64,000 bases of DNA from JANXQE01 sp035651635 (GCA_035651635.1 DASRFK010000106.1:21531-85530), one strand, 5' to 3'. Positions 8,926-17,728 are shown, counted from the stretch's first letter. A program made the numbers and translations. The notes: a model not told the origin generated them from the sequence alone.

Positions 8926-9055
8926 TTAAGAGCGTGTGTTAACAATACCGACTTGGGCGTGGGCGTTTGAGGTTCGGAGTCCCGCCTTTAGACGGCCGGG
9001 CGCCAAAACCGCCTGAAGCCGGGATTCCAAACCGAATTCTAAAACAGGTTCTAAG
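8926..9055 (+). repeat. 130-bp palindromic repeat family, copy 3
   Basis: Left end TTAAGAGCGTGTGTTAA, right end AAAACAGGTTCTAAG, with the central palindrome CGGAGTCCCGCC ... CCGGGATTCCAAA and a CTTGGGCGTGGGC segment. It is more diverged than the others. Its right edge overlaps the stop codon of ilvB: the TAG of that gene is the last bases of the element on the minus strand. Confidence 0.82.
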
Positions 9056-10916
9056 GGTGCCAAATCATGTCCGCAACCGTGTGCCCGGCTGGAATAAAAG
9101 GCAACACATGCTCCGTGTACGGGACAATCACATCGAGCACGTAAGGTTCGTCGGCGTCGAGCATCCGTTGCAGCGCGCCGCGCAGATCTTTCTGGTACAT
9201 GACCCGTTCGCACTTCACATTGAAGCTATGGCATACCGCCACGTAATCAGGATAAATGTTTTGGCGATTGTCCGGGTCACCCAGGTACGTATGGCCGCGA
9301 TTGCCTTTGTAAAAACGATCCTCCCACTGCACGACCATTCCCAGGTGCTGGTTATTCAGGATAATCGCTTTGGCGGCGATTTTTTCAATATGTGCCGTGG
9401 CCAATTCCTGGACATTCATTAAAAACGAGCCATCTCCATCGATGTCGACCACCTGCCGATCCGGGCAGGCCACCTTGGCTCCTAAAGCGGCCGGGTAGCC
9501 GTAGCCCATGGCGCCCAGGCCGGCGCTGGTGAGAAATTGGCGCGGATATTTGAATTTGTAGAACTGCCCGGACCACATCTGGTGCTGGCCCACGCCCGTC
9601 GTGATAATGGCCTCTCCTTTGCTCAGTTCATAGAGCATCTCGATCGCCATTTGCGGCAAAATCACTTCCCGCTCGCGGCCTTGCAGATGATCGCGCATAT
9701 GTTGCGACTCAATCACCTCCTCGGTCACCGTGTAGCCAAAGGGCGCCTTGAGTTTCCACGCGGCGATTTGCTCATGCCACGCGCTGAAGTCCTTTTGAAT
9801 GGGCCGATCCTTGACCATTTCCCCCAGACGCCCAAGGGCGTATTTTACGTCGCTGACGACCGGCAGGTTGGCTGGTTTGTTTTTATTAATTTCGGACGGA
9901 TCGATATCGAGGTGAACGATCGTTCCGTGTTCGCAGAACTTGTCCACCTTGCCGGTCACGCGGTCATCGAACCGCACGCCGAAGGCCAGGAGCAAATCGG
10001 CACCGGGAGCGATCTGGCGCATCGGATCGTTGCGGCTTTTGCGATGTTCGTATTCACCATTGACTGCCCAATTGGCGTAAGCCGCTCCATGCATCCCCAG
10101 CCAGCGCAATGATAACGCATCCGTCTCGGGAAAGGCGCCGCAACCCATGATCGTTGTGGTCACAGGAATTCCCGCGGCTTTGGCGAAGCGCCGCAATTCG
10201 TCGCTGGCGTTGGCGGTGATAATGCCCCCTCCAACATACAGCACCGGCCGCTCCGACTTCTCAATCAGCCCGATGATTTCATTGAGCTCAAGATCGCTGG
10301 CCTGGCGGTTTGGATTGTAGCCGCGCACAGTGAGCTCCTTGGGGAACACCGGTTGCGTACGAGCTTGCTGAATGTTCTTGGGCACGTCAATCAACACCGG
10401 GCCTGGTCGCCCGGTCTGGGCAATGTAAAAGGCTTCTTTCACGATCCGAGGAATCTCGTTGATGTCGGTGATCAGATAGCTGTGCTTCACCACCGGCAAA
10501 GTCATCCCATAGATATCCGTTTCCTGGAACGCGCCCTTGCCGATCATCGCCTGAGGCACTTGGCCCGTGATGGCCACCAAGGGGACCGAATCCATGTAAG
10601 CATCGGCAATCCCGGTCACCAGGTTCGTCGCGCCCGGGCCGCTGGTAGCCATGCAAACCCCCGCCCGCCCCGTCGCGCGCCCGTACCCATCCGCCGCAAA
10701 GGCCCCCCCCTGCTCGTGCCGGGGTAAAACCGTGCGGATCTTCGAACGCGTGAGTGCCTGGTGAATCTCCATGCTCGCGCCTCCGGGGTAGGCAAAAATC
10801 GTATCCACCCCTTCGCGTTCGAGGCAGGCGACGAGGATTTCGCTTCCGGTCATGCTGGGGCCAATTTCGGACCGTTTAGGAGCGGTTTTTTTGATCGTTG
10901 CGGTTGCTTTGTTCAT
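9051..10916 (-). CDS. ilvB: Acetolactate synthase large subunit
   Basis: 621 residues, full length for a ThDP-dependent acetohydroxyacid synthase catalytic subunit. It condenses two pyruvates, or pyruvate with 2-oxobutyrate, in the first common step of valine, leucine and isoleucine synthesis. The N-terminal ThDP domain has the catalytic glutamate in YPGGASMEIHQAL (E50), the SGPGATNLVTGIADA loop follows, and the ThDP/magnesium motif GDGSFLMNVQE lies near residue 494. An extra N-terminal stretch of about 20 residues is lysine-rich. Upstream is a complete leader-peptide attenuator (10952-11115). No small subunit gene (ilvN) follows: a repeat and the prepilin-type gene occupy that position, so ilvN must be elsewhere. 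Its stop lies within repeat copy 3. Confidence 0.95.
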   Translation of the reverse strand: MNKATATIKKTAPKRSEIGPSMTGSEILVACLEREGVDTIFAYPGGASMEIHQALTRSKIRTVLPRHEQGGAFAADGYGRATGRAGVCMATSGPGATNLVTGIADAYMDSVPLVAITGQVPQAMIGKGAFQETDIYGMTLPVVKHSYLITDINEIPRIVKEAFYIAQTGRPGPVLIDVPKNIQQARTQPVFPKELTVRGYNPNRQASDLELNEIIGLIEKSERPVLYVGGGIITANASDELRRFAKAAGIPVTTTIMGCGAFPETDALSLRWLGMHGAAYANWAVNGEYEHRKSRNDPMRQIAPGADLLLAFGVRFDDRVTGKVDKFCEHGTIVHLDIDPSEINKNKPANLPVVSDVKYALGRLGEMVKDRPIQKDFSAWHEQIAAWKLKAPFGYTVTEEVIESQHMRDHLQGREREVILPQMAIEMLYELSKGEAIITTGVGQHQMWSGQFYKFKYPRQFLTSAGLGAMGYGYPAALGAKVACPDRQVVDIDGDGSFLMNVQELATAHIEKIAAKAIILNNQHLGMVVQWEDRFYKGNRGHTYLGDPDNRQNIYPDYVAVCHSFNVKCERVMYQKDLRGALQRMLDADEPYVLDVIVPYTEHVLPFIPAGHTVADMIWHP

Positions 10917-10951
10917 AGCTGTTGTTGCGTTTCGGCGCCGGCTGCCGCGGG

Positions 10952-10986
10952 TAATAAAAAACCCACGACTGTTGCCAGCCGTGGGT
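10952..10986 (-). terminator. Rho-independent attenuator hairpin of ilvB
   Basis: On the minus strand ACCCACG and CGTGGGT form a 7-bp stem around a 12-nt loop (10961-10986), followed directly by TTTTTTATTA. It lies between the leader ORF stop (11004) and the ilvB ATG (10916), the position of an amino-acid attenuator. Confidence 0.85.
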
Positions 10987-11003
10987 GTTTGTCGAAATTC
11001 GGG

Positions 11004-11078
11004 TTATTCTCGACAAGCGCCAACGGCCCGGTCGCTTACGACGACCAGCAGCAGCACGACTTGTCGAATGTTCAACAT
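11004..11078 (-). CDS. Leader peptide of ilvB (branched-chain amino-acid attenuation)
   Basis: A 24-codon ORF beginning MLNIRQVVLLLVVV, then ten more residues and TAA. Ten of the first 14 residues are Leu, Ile or Val, with eight consecutive Val/Leu codons. This is the hallmark of a ribosome-stalling leader sensing charged Leu and Val tRNA. The terminator hairpin follows 18 nt after its stop. By analogy with ivbL-type leaders, stalling on the Val/Leu run would favour an alternative fold that prevents the terminator. The predicted transcription start is within a few bases of its ATG, so it is probably translated without a ribosome binding site. Confidence 0.85.
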   Translation of the reverse strand: MLNIRQVVLLLVVVSDRAVGACRE

Positions 11079-11086
11079 CGGCGCGA

Positions 11087-11115
11087 AATCTAATAAACCG
11101 AAGGCTGCCCGTCAA
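11087..11115 (-). promoter_or_regulatory. Predicted sigma-70 promoter of the ilvB leader
   Basis: Minus strand TTGACG (11115-11110), a 17-bp spacer and TAGATT (11092-11087). The start of transcription would fall near 11080, at most a few bases before the leader ATG at 11078. Confidence 0.65.
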
Positions 11116-11368
11116 GCCTTCAAATGAGCTCGCGGGGCGCTCCTGTACAAAAGGCGGCCCACGCGTTGGCGTGGACCTAAGGCCGACTCTCTGTAGCAGT
11201 GTCTCAGTAAGTCGTGCGCGGAAAAACAACCACAAATGTCTTCCGCTACCCTATAACAACATAATTCACCGGCATGATTTTGCACTGGGGTATTAGCCGG
11301 TACCATGAAGCTTGTTTGACGTAACAACTCTTGTGCCGGTTGGCCGCTTCCGCTTATCTAGTGGTTGA

Positions 11369-12931
11369 ATGCCAAGTGATCTCGTCAAACTGCAACGCAC
11401 CCCGCGCGAGTTCGCTCGCTGGCAGAAAGCTCAGCAACACGTGGTCAGCGAGCGCTATGCCACCGCGCTGGGCATCTATCGCGAGTTGGTGCGGCGCTTT
11501 CCGGGCGTCGCCCAGTTATGGTTTGAGCTCGGTCTGGCGGCGCTGGGAGACTTGGAGTTCAAACTGGCGGAAGATGCTTTTTTAAGCGCCCGACAACTGG
11601 TGGCTGGCGATTCACAGTTCCAGGTCTTGCTTGGCCAGCAGTTCCACCGCCTTCGACGTCCGGCGCTGGCCCGCGATTCCTTTGAAGGGGCGGTCAAAGC
11701 CGATCCGGGTTCAGTTTATGCCCGCTTAAGCCTGGCGGCATGGTATGAGCGGGAGCGGCGCCTGGAAGACGCGTCCCAATCAATCGAGAAGTGCCTGCTA
11801 AGTCATCCGCATAACCCCCAAGCGCTCTGTCTCAAGGCCTTGCTCCTTCATCGCCTTAAGCGGGACTCCGAAGCCGAAGTGATCCTGCGCGACCTGCTCA
11901 AACGCGACGCTCCGGATCCAAATGTGCGGATCTCCAGCCGGCACCTGCTGGGCGTGGTGCTCGATGAACTTGGACAATACGAAGAAGCCCTGCGCTGGTT
12001 GCTCGAATCCAAAGCGCTTCTCCGCGCGTCCGCGAATGTGGCTAAAATGGAACAGGACTACGAGCGCGCGGATCGGTACCGGAGGGGACTCCTGGCCGCC
12101 CTTACTCCCGAGGTCGTACGGCGGTGGCGCGAACAAACGCCCGTCCCCACGACTCCTCCAGCGCTCGTGCTGCTCGGCGGCCACCCACGCAGCGGTACGA
12201 CTCTGCTCGAACAAATCCTTGGCGCTCACCCGGACATTCTGGCCTTGGATGAGTCGGAAGCCTTTGTTCAAGAGATTTGGCATCGGCTGGCGCCAATGCA
12301 GGCGGTCCGGCCCCTTGGCTTGAACGAACTGCACAACCTCGAACCGCTCCAGCGCGAGCGCATGCGAGAGCGTTACTTCAAGAGTCTCCTTCGAGAAGTG
12401 AACGGACAAACTGACGCGCGGGTTTTACTCGACAAGAACCCTTCACCGACCGCCGCCCTGCACCTATGGCTGAGGGTTTTGCCTGAAACGCGCATCATCG
12501 TTGCTTTGCGGGATCCGCGCGATGTGATTATCAGCTGTTTCTTTCAAAACCTGATGTTGACCCCGACCAACGCAAATTTTTTGAGCCTCGAGCGGACGGT
12601 CCGCCATTATGCTGATCTGATGGATGTGTGGCTGCGGATGCGTGAACTGGGCGGGTTTGAATGGCTGGAATCACGTTATGAAGATCTGGTCCGGAACACA
12701 GAAATCGAAGCGCGCCGCGTCACGGAATTCTGCGGGCTGGCCTGGCATTCGGACCAGGCGCGGCACGAACAAGCCGCTCGAAAAAAAGTGCTCTTCGCCC
12801 CCACCTTCAGCGACGCCGCACAGCCGGTGCACACGCGCGCGGTAGGGCGCTGGCGGCATTACGAGCAAGCCTTGGAACCGCTCCAGTCGCGGTTGGCGCA
12901 TTACCGCAAAGCCTTTGGCTATTCCAGCTGA
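11369..12931 (+). CDS. TPR-repeat sulfotransferase
   Basis: 520 residues: an N-terminal array of about six TPR units (residues 15-250; for example PGVAQLWFELGLAALGDLEF and EDASQSIEKCLLSHPHNPQAL), then a sulfotransferase domain. The PAPS 5'-phosphosulfate loop GGHPRSGTTLLEQ lies near residue 270, the 3'-phosphate element RIIVALRDPRDVIISCFFQ near 375-392, and WLESRYEDLV downstream. Such fusions transfer sulfate from PAPS to protein tyrosines or to glycans; the acceptor here is unknown. A close paralogue with the same architecture lies at 37332-38837. There is no signal peptide. The start lacks an obvious ribosome binding site, and about 250 bp upstream separate it from the divergent ilvB leader. 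Confidence 0.85.
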   Translation: MPSDLVKLQRTPREFARWQKAQQHVVSERYATALGIYRELVRRFPGVAQLWFELGLAALGDLEFKLAEDAFLSARQLVAGDSQFQVLLGQQFHRLRRPALARDSFEGAVKADPGSVYARLSLAAWYERERRLEDASQSIEKCLLSHPHNPQALCLKALLLHRLKRDSEAEVILRDLLKRDAPDPNVRISSRHLLGVVLDELGQYEEALRWLLESKALLRASANVAKMEQDYERADRYRRGLLAALTPEVVRRWREQTPVPTTPPALVLLGGHPRSGTTLLEQILGAHPDILALDESEAFVQEIWHRLAPMQAVRPLGLNELHNLEPLQRERMRERYFKSLLREVNGQTDARVLLDKNPSPTAALHLWLRVLPETRIIVALRDPRDVIISCFFQNLMLTPTNANFLSLERTVRHYADLMDVWLRMRELGGFEWLESRYEDLVRNTEIEARRVTEFCGLAWHSDQARHEQAARKKVLFAPTFSDAAQPVHTRAVGRWRHYEQALEPLQSRLAHYRKAFGYSS

Positions 12932-12969
12932 GGCCGTGGACTCAGCCGCTTGTGTGGCAGGAAGCCGGG

Positions 12970-13923
12970 TCAGCCGTCGAATTGGATGGTTTCAAAGAAA
13001 CCTTCAGCGGTCCAATTCCGGAACCAGAGCTTCAGAGTTTCGGGCAAAGTTCCGAGATCCACTTCGGGCAATGAAAGGACCGCGTCCAGGGCTTCACCAA
13101 CTGATCGGCCGGACTTAAAAGCTTTGAGCAGCTCGAACTCCGGCCGGGATAAATTGTAACGGCGAACGATGAAGTTGCGGCGAGTTAATGCCACAAAAGA
13201 CGGCGCGGCCGCGGGAAGGGCAATCGCGTCGTCCGCGCTGGCGCGCCGCAGAGCGGTGTAGTAATCGTTGACCGGGAATTGTGTTGCCACCAGACGCAAG
13301 CAAACCACCGGTTTGAGCCGCGCTTCAGCCCAGCGCGCAGGGGGAATGCTCAGGACCTGGTCAGCCGCGAGCAACGCTTTGCCTTCGACGCCTTCGCCAT
13401 CGAATACTTCGTAAATGGCCCATTCGAGCCGCGCCAGGTCGATGAGGAATCCCGGCCAATCCTGACTTAACGATGCCTCATCAGGCGGGGCCTGCGTCTC
13501 CACGGATTCGCTGGCAGAATCGGGAAGAGCCGGCCGCGTTTGTTCCAAGTACCCCTCAAAATGTCGCCCAAGCTCGTTAAGTGTATAGCTCCGCGACGGG
13601 TATTCCTGGAGGTAACCGAACGCAAGACTGTTAAAGCCATCCTCGCCCAGCGCGCGTTTGAGCATCGGGAAGACTTCGCCCAGGCATTCCAGCAGCCGCG
13701 TATGGTAGGCATTGGCGTAGATGGCGAGCCGTTCGGCCGCTGTGAGCGCGCGTGACCTTGTGATTACGGAATCCAGCTCGCCGGTTTTGAACCCGAGCAA
13801 CTTTTGAGCTTCGTCCGCGGCCGCTCCCGCTTCGACGCCGTCGCCGTGGGTGATTACCGCCTGGAACCAGCGCTGGAGTGGGCCCAACTCCGGCGCGTCG
13901 TGTTTAGAATCGGGCGTGCTCAC
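12970..13923 (-). CDS. bufC: DUF2063 protein, BufC/HvfC-type partner of a MNIO enzyme
   Basis: 317 residues. The N-terminal half has the DUF2063 signature: LQRWFQAVITHGDG, then RLAIYANAYHTRLLECLGEVFPMLKRALGEDGF and SRSYTLNELGRHFEGYL. This domain, once annotated as DNA-binding, is the recognition partner of DUF692 (MNIO) enzymes in bufferin and methanobactin-like RiPP clusters, where it presents the precursor peptide to the enzyme. Its ATG overlaps the stop of bufB as ATGA (13920-13923), so translation is coupled. It is the last gene of the bufA-bufB-bufC unit. Length and motifs suggest it is intact. Confidence 0.85.
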   Translation of the reverse strand: MSTPDSKHDAPELGPLQRWFQAVITHGDGVEAGAAADEAQKLLGFKTGELDSVITRSRALTAAERLAIYANAYHTRLLECLGEVFPMLKRALGEDGFNSLAFGYLQEYPSRSYTLNELGRHFEGYLEQTRPALPDSASESVETQAPPDEASLSQDWPGFLIDLARLEWAIYEVFDGEGVEGKALLAADQVLSIPPARWAEARLKPVVCLRLVATQFPVNDYYTALRRASADDAIALPAAAPSFVALTRRNFIVRRYNLSRPEFELLKAFKSGRSVGEALDAVLSLPEVDLGTLPETLKLWFRNWTAEGFFETIQFDG

Positions 13924-14885
13924 TCGACCGCGGCGGCCAGATGGTGCAACGGATGAGGCACACCGGAGAGCCTGTCGCGGCTCGTGGCCGGGGATTCCCG
14001 GCCCTGACTGATGGACTCAGGAACTGTTCCGGAGCCGCCCATGGCCACATCGGCAAGCTCCTGGCCAATGTGCCGCCGGGCTTTCAGCACTTCGGCATGC
14101 AATACCGGGAATGGCGGGATTTTGGCATCCCACTCCAGCAAGGTCGAAACTCCGCCCGTCAACTCGTGCGCCAGCCGGTAGAGTTTCCACACCGGGTCAA
14201 TGACTTCCCCATCGTGAGTGTCAATCAGGTGGGTTTGTAAGTTCGTATGGCCCGCCAAATGAAATTGCACCACCCGCTCGTGGGGCACCGAGCGGATGAA
14301 TTCCTCGGGATCGAAATCATGATTTACGCTCGACACATACACGTTATTGACATCCAGCAGTAAACCGCAGTCCGCTTCTTGAGCCATACGCGCGAGAAAT
14401 TCCCATTCACTCAGAGTCGATCCTGTGAACCCGACGTAGGTGCTGGGATTTTCCAGGACGAAGGGTCGCTCCAGGTAATCCTGCAGGACCCGGATCCGCT
14501 CCACCACGTGTTTGAGCGAGGCCTCGGTCAACGGCATCGGCAACAGGTCGTGCGTATTTCGGCCCGCCACACCTGTCCAACAGACATGGTCGGAGATCCA
14601 GCGCGGCTGGATCTCGCAGGCCAGTCCTTTGAGCTTTTTGAGATACTCGAAATCGAGTGGGTCGGTGCTGCCGATCGAGAGCGACACCCCATGCATTACC
14701 ACCGGGTAACGCTCGGCAATCTGGGTCAGGACATGGCGCGGCCGCCCGCGCGAGTCCATGAAGTTTTCGGAGATAATCTCGAACCAGTCCACCGGCGGCT
14801 GATGCTCCAAAATATAGTCGAAGTGGACCGTTCGAAGGCCCACTCCGAGTCCAAGATGAGGGTAGCCCAGGCGCGGGTCAGACAT
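13920..14885 (-). CDS. bufB: DUF692 multinuclear non-heme iron-dependent oxidase (MNIO), bufferin-modifying enzyme
   Basis: 321 residues from the ATG at 14885. It shows the whole set of DUF692/MNIO motifs in a TIM-barrel: GVGLRTVHFDYIL, WFEIISENFMD, VVMHGVSLSIGS, WISDHVCWTG, FVLENPSTYV, LLLDVNNVYVSSVNH, VVQFHLAGH, DTHDGEV and STLLEWDAKIP, which supply the His, Glu, Asn and Asp iron ligands. MNIO enzymes oxidise cysteines of precursor peptides; bufferin-type members make thiooxazole-like groups that bind copper. The frame is open further upstream but runs through bufA, so the internal ATG 20 bp after the bufA stop is chosen. Product chemistry is by family inference. Confidence 0.9.
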   Translation of the reverse strand: MSDPRLGYPHLGLGVGLRTVHFDYILEHQPPVDWFEIISENFMDSRGRPRHVLTQIAERYPVVMHGVSLSIGSTDPLDFEYLKKLKGLACEIQPRWISDHVCWTGVAGRNTHDLLPMPLTEASLKHVVERIRVLQDYLERPFVLENPSTYVGFTGSTLSEWEFLARMAQEADCGLLLDVNNVYVSSVNHDFDPEEFIRSVPHERVVQFHLAGHTNLQTHLIDTHDGEVIDPVWKLYRLAHELTGGVSTLLEWDAKIPPFPVLHAEVLKARRHIGQELADVAMGGSGTVPESISQGRESPATSRDRLSGVPHPLHHLAAAVE

Positions 14886-14905
14886 GCTGACGTCTCGGGC
14901 CGATC

Positions 14906-15355
14906 TCAAGCCTTTTTGGGCGCTTCTCCGACGGTCTTGCCGGCTTTCTTCATCTGCGCCTCGAAAGATTTGCGTGCCTTTTTCCACGTTTTCTCGGTCA
15001 ACGGCACTTCGCAACTGCCCTGCCCTTTGCAGGAATTCTGGCCGGCATACTCGCCGCAACCGCCCTGGCCTTTGCAGGCGTTGTCTCCTTTGCAGGAATG
15101 AGCCTCGGCGATCGCGCATTTGCCCGTCCCCGCGCAGGAGTTGTCGCCCCCCTTGCCTTTGCCTTTGCAGGTATTCAGCCCGCGACAAACGTGTTTGTCC
15201 TGCATCAGCAGCTCCGGATCGTGTTTGCCGTCGCTCTCGGCTGCCTGTCCAGCCAGGGCCGTGCCTAGCAGGACGCCTCCGAAGACCGCCATCGTTAGCT
15301 TGCCAAAATCGCGGCGCGTCAGGTTGCTCTGTTCATCCGCTTCTCGATTGTTCAT
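14906..15355 (-). CDS. bufA: Bufferin-type Cys-rich Tat-exported precursor peptide
   Basis: 149 residues from the ATG at 15355, which has a GGGGAA ribosome binding site upstream. Residues 13-37 form a Tat signal (LTRRDFGKLTMAVFGGVLLG). The mature part has nine cysteines in a low-complexity array, with repeated C-K-G-x-N/Q-x-C units such as CKGDNACKGQGGC and CKGQGSC, and a Lys-rich tail. Exported Cys-rich peptides of this kind (BufA2 type) are the substrates of the DUF692/DUF2063 pair encoded immediately downstream and sequester copper in the periplasm. Folding-dependent Tat export fits modification in the cytoplasm before secretion. The exact modified cysteines cannot be read from sequence. 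Two-domain metal binding by histidine is not evident. Confidence 0.85.
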   Translation of the reverse strand: MNNREADEQSNLTRRDFGKLTMAVFGGVLLGTALAGQAAESDGKHDPELLMQDKHVCRGLNTCKGKGKGGDNSCAGTGKCAIAEAHSCKGDNACKGQGGCGEYAGQNSCKGQGSCEVPLTEKTWKKARKSFEAQMKKAGKTVGEAPKKA

Positions 15356-15757
15356 ATGAGTTCCCCGTTGTTTCGGCTGATGACCTGGCTTTAACCACGC
15401 GGACCCACCGCGCGATTCATCAGTTAATCCTTCCGTTTGCCGGGTGGCAGCGGAAGAAAGCATCGCTGGACCGGCCATGCTCGACCGAGGCCGCCAGGGC
15501 TCAATCCCTGTGCTCGAGGCGCGGGCCGCGCAAAAGCTAGAGTAAATCATTGTAGAAGTCTGAGTGATAGTGACCCTCGCATGTTCCCGGGGTCAGAGCA
15601 AGCCGGAAAGCGCCTGCGCGCAAGATCTGTGAGGCGGGACGGAACAGGGTCCGCACAAGCACATATTCAACTGAGCGCGGGCGAATCCGTGGCTCAATTG
15701 CCGAAATACTTCCACCTCCGGACCGTTGGTACGGTCATTTCGGCTCTGAAGCCGGGG
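15356..15757. other. Intergenic region upstream of bufA
   Basis: About 400 bp without a supported gene. It must hold the bufA promoter on the minus strand. I could not identify a convincing copper-box operator or -35/-10 pair by eye. Confidence 0.45.
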
Positions 15758-16031
15758 TCACTGACTCAGTCGGAAGAACCGCGGAGCACCGAGGACAGGA
15801 TTGGTCAATGTGTTGAGTCCACTGACCACGACGGGAGCCGGGAAATTAGTGGTCCAGATGGCCGTTGGGCTCAGATTTGTGGCGGATTGCACAATGAAGC
15901 CGGTGGCGTTGGTCGGCCAGGTTAGAATGACGTTGGTACCCGATGGAAAAATGGCTAGCCGCGTCGGCAGCGAACATCGAGCCAATGGCCACTACGAGAG
16001 CGGGCCGGACGAAAAGTTTATTGATCCTCAT
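15758..16031 (-). pseudogene. Small secreted beta-domain protein, frameshifted
   Basis: An ATG at 16031 starts a signal peptide (MRINKLFVRPALVVAIGSMF ending AADAA). In the next frame, without a gap, comes ILTWPTNATGFIVQS, TNLSPTAIWTT and APRFFRLSQ before a stop at 15758. That second part is a C-terminal beta-domain common on large secreted verrucomicrobial proteins. Removing one base from the run of five A (15947-15951, plus strand) joins both parts into one open frame of about 90 codons. So this is either a decayed gene or a sequencing error in a small intact one. Confidence 0.55.
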
Positions 16032-16099
16032 ATTCGTTTCTTGATGGCAGAGCCCGCAGCACGGACGGATTTTCTCGGTTTGGCCGCAAGCCAATTAAC

Positions 16100-17728
16100 T
16101 CAGTGCTGGGCGGGATTCTCAACTTGGGCAGTGGGCATCTTTAACGGACGCCGCGCGGAATGTTTGATGGCGTACACCAGTTCGGATTCCGGGACGGTGA
16201 TGGGCCCTTTAGCCAGAGTGGGGATGGTAAAGGTTTTCAGCAGCGAATCGTAGAATTCAGGATCCTCTTGCGGCAGGATAAAGGGTTTGCCGCACTTTCC
16301 ATCGGCGGCCACATAGGCAATATGGGGGCGATTGAACAGCGGGCTGATACGTTTGCTGCTGAACACCACCCAGCGGCTGTTGGAGGACCAGCTCAACCAC
16401 GACTCGCATTCGCTCGAGTTCAATTCCAATTTGCGTGGAGTGTACTTGCCCGCGGCCTGGCCGGCGATCAGGTCGATGCCGTAGATGTCACTGGTGGGAT
16501 CGTAAGTAGGCCAGCACCCATAGGGGATGGCGCAAAAAAAGATCCAGTGTCCATCCGGGCTCATGCGTGGCTGGGCCACACTAGACCCGAGCTCGGCGGC
16601 GGCCAGGATTAACTCGGGTTCACCCCAGCGATCGTGCTCGAGATCATAGGACAAGCGCATCAGGTCATACTTGGCCAGGGTGTGAGAGGTCGCCGTAACC
16701 AGGGCCATGTTGGTCCACGGGTTGGGCGCGCAGCAGTAATACAGATACCGTCCGTCGGGCGACCAGAAAGGAAAGGTGCGCAGGTGGTCGTTATCTGACA
16801 AGCCCGGGACCTTTTTGACGGTATCGGAGCCGAGTTGGAAATAGCCGATCCATCCTTCAAGTTCGGCAATGTCCCGCATGTCATTGCGGGCGGTGTGGAG
16901 CATCAAGCGCGGTTTGCTGAACGAGGAAGCCAGCACCGACCCTTTAGGATGCCAGGCAATGAAACCGACCGAACCCCGGATCGCTTCGGCAACGCCGTTG
17001 CTAATCACCAGCAGGCTGTTCTGGTAATGGGAACTGCGAATCACGATGGTCGCGGCGTTGGGATCGTTGTTGCGCAACATGTGGCAATGGCAGCAATCGT
17101 TGGCGAAACGGCTGTTCTCGAGGAAAGGCTTTTCGTCAAAGCTGCTCAGGTCGCGTTGATACAGACCCATGCTCCTCCAGGTGCTGTGCGCTGGATGGAT
17201 CTTCCTATAAATCATCACCGGATCGATTTCCTCGGCGGCAATGGAATTGGTAATGGTCGCGTAGCGCTTCCACTGGTGATCGCCTTGCTCGGCAGAGACA
17301 TCGATTCGCACTTGTTCCCCTCGATTCTGTTGTAGCAGCCTTCGCCAGGCTTTCTCTGGAATCAGGATCTTGGGATTCCCGGACGAAATCTCAATCGGTT
17401 CACCGGAGTTGCCCTGCAAACGAACCAGAAAACTCGCGCCGGGTTCCTGGACCTCGAAGTTCAATGGGGCAATGTTTGGCGGGATCGTGATCTGGGCGTA
17501 ATCCGGTTTGATCCGGGGCATTTCGTCGACCGCTGTGGTGTTGACCACGTTTGCTGAATCAGCGCTCGCCCTCCCATAGCTTAAAAGGGCCACTACTGTG
17601 AGCACAGACCAAGCCGTTACCTGATAACCGGAAAAACTTCCGCGGCAGGAACGGTGTCTTGCAATGCGTCCCTGACATGCCCGGCTTGGCCGGGCGCCAA
17701 GGGGCCCTAAAATGTCGAAGCTATTCAT
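16100..17728 (-). CDS. Secreted PD40/WD40-like propeller protein with a CxxCH haem motif
   Basis: 542 residues from the ATG at 17728. A long basic N-terminus leads into a hydrophobic export segment (AWSVLTVVALLSYGRASA). Near residue 210 is NDCCHCHMLRNND, which contains C-x2-C-H, the covalent c-type haem attachment motif. Around it are TolB/PD40-type propeller blades: FIAWHPKGSVLASSFS, TFPFWSPDGRYLYYCCAPN, PRMSPDGHWIFFCAIP and WLSWSSNSRWVVFSSKR. The protein would act in the periplasm; the haem suggests redox or ligand sensing, which is inference. Its start overlaps the end of the DUF6057 gene by 8 bp, so it is the third gene of a coupled operon. An alternative start at 17761 would overlap more. 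Confidence 0.7.
   Translation of the reverse strand: MNSFDILGPLGARPSRACQGRIARHRSCRGSFSGYQVTAWSVLTVVALLSYGRASADSANVVNTTAVDEMPRIKPDYAQITIPPNIAPLNFEVQEPGASFLVRLQGNSGEPIEISSGNPKILIPEKAWRRLLQQNRGEQVRIDVSAEQGDHQWKRYATITNSIAAEEIDPVMIYRKIHPAHSTWRSMGLYQRDLSSFDEKPFLENSRFANDCCHCHMLRNNDPNAATIVIRSSHYQNSLLVISNGVAEAIRGSVGFIAWHPKGSVLASSFSKPRLMLHTARNDMRDIAELEGWIGYFQLGSDTVKKVPGLSDNDHLRTFPFWSPDGRYLYYCCAPNPWTNMALVTATSHTLAKYDLMRLSYDLEHDRWGEPELILAAAELGSSVAQPRMSPDGHWIFFCAIPYGCWPTYDPTSDIYGIDLIAGQAAGKYTPRKLELNSSECESWLSWSSNSRWVVFSSKRISPLFNRPHIAYVAADGKCGKPFILPQEDPEFYDSLLKTFTIPTLAKGPITVPESELVYAIKHSARRPLKMPTAQVENPAQH

Noticed and set aside
13920..15188. Long frame of 422 codons as the start of the MNIO gene
   Set aside because: Its first 100 residues run across the bufA gene in another frame and have low-complexity Arg/Gln sequence; the DUF692 domain begins at 14885.
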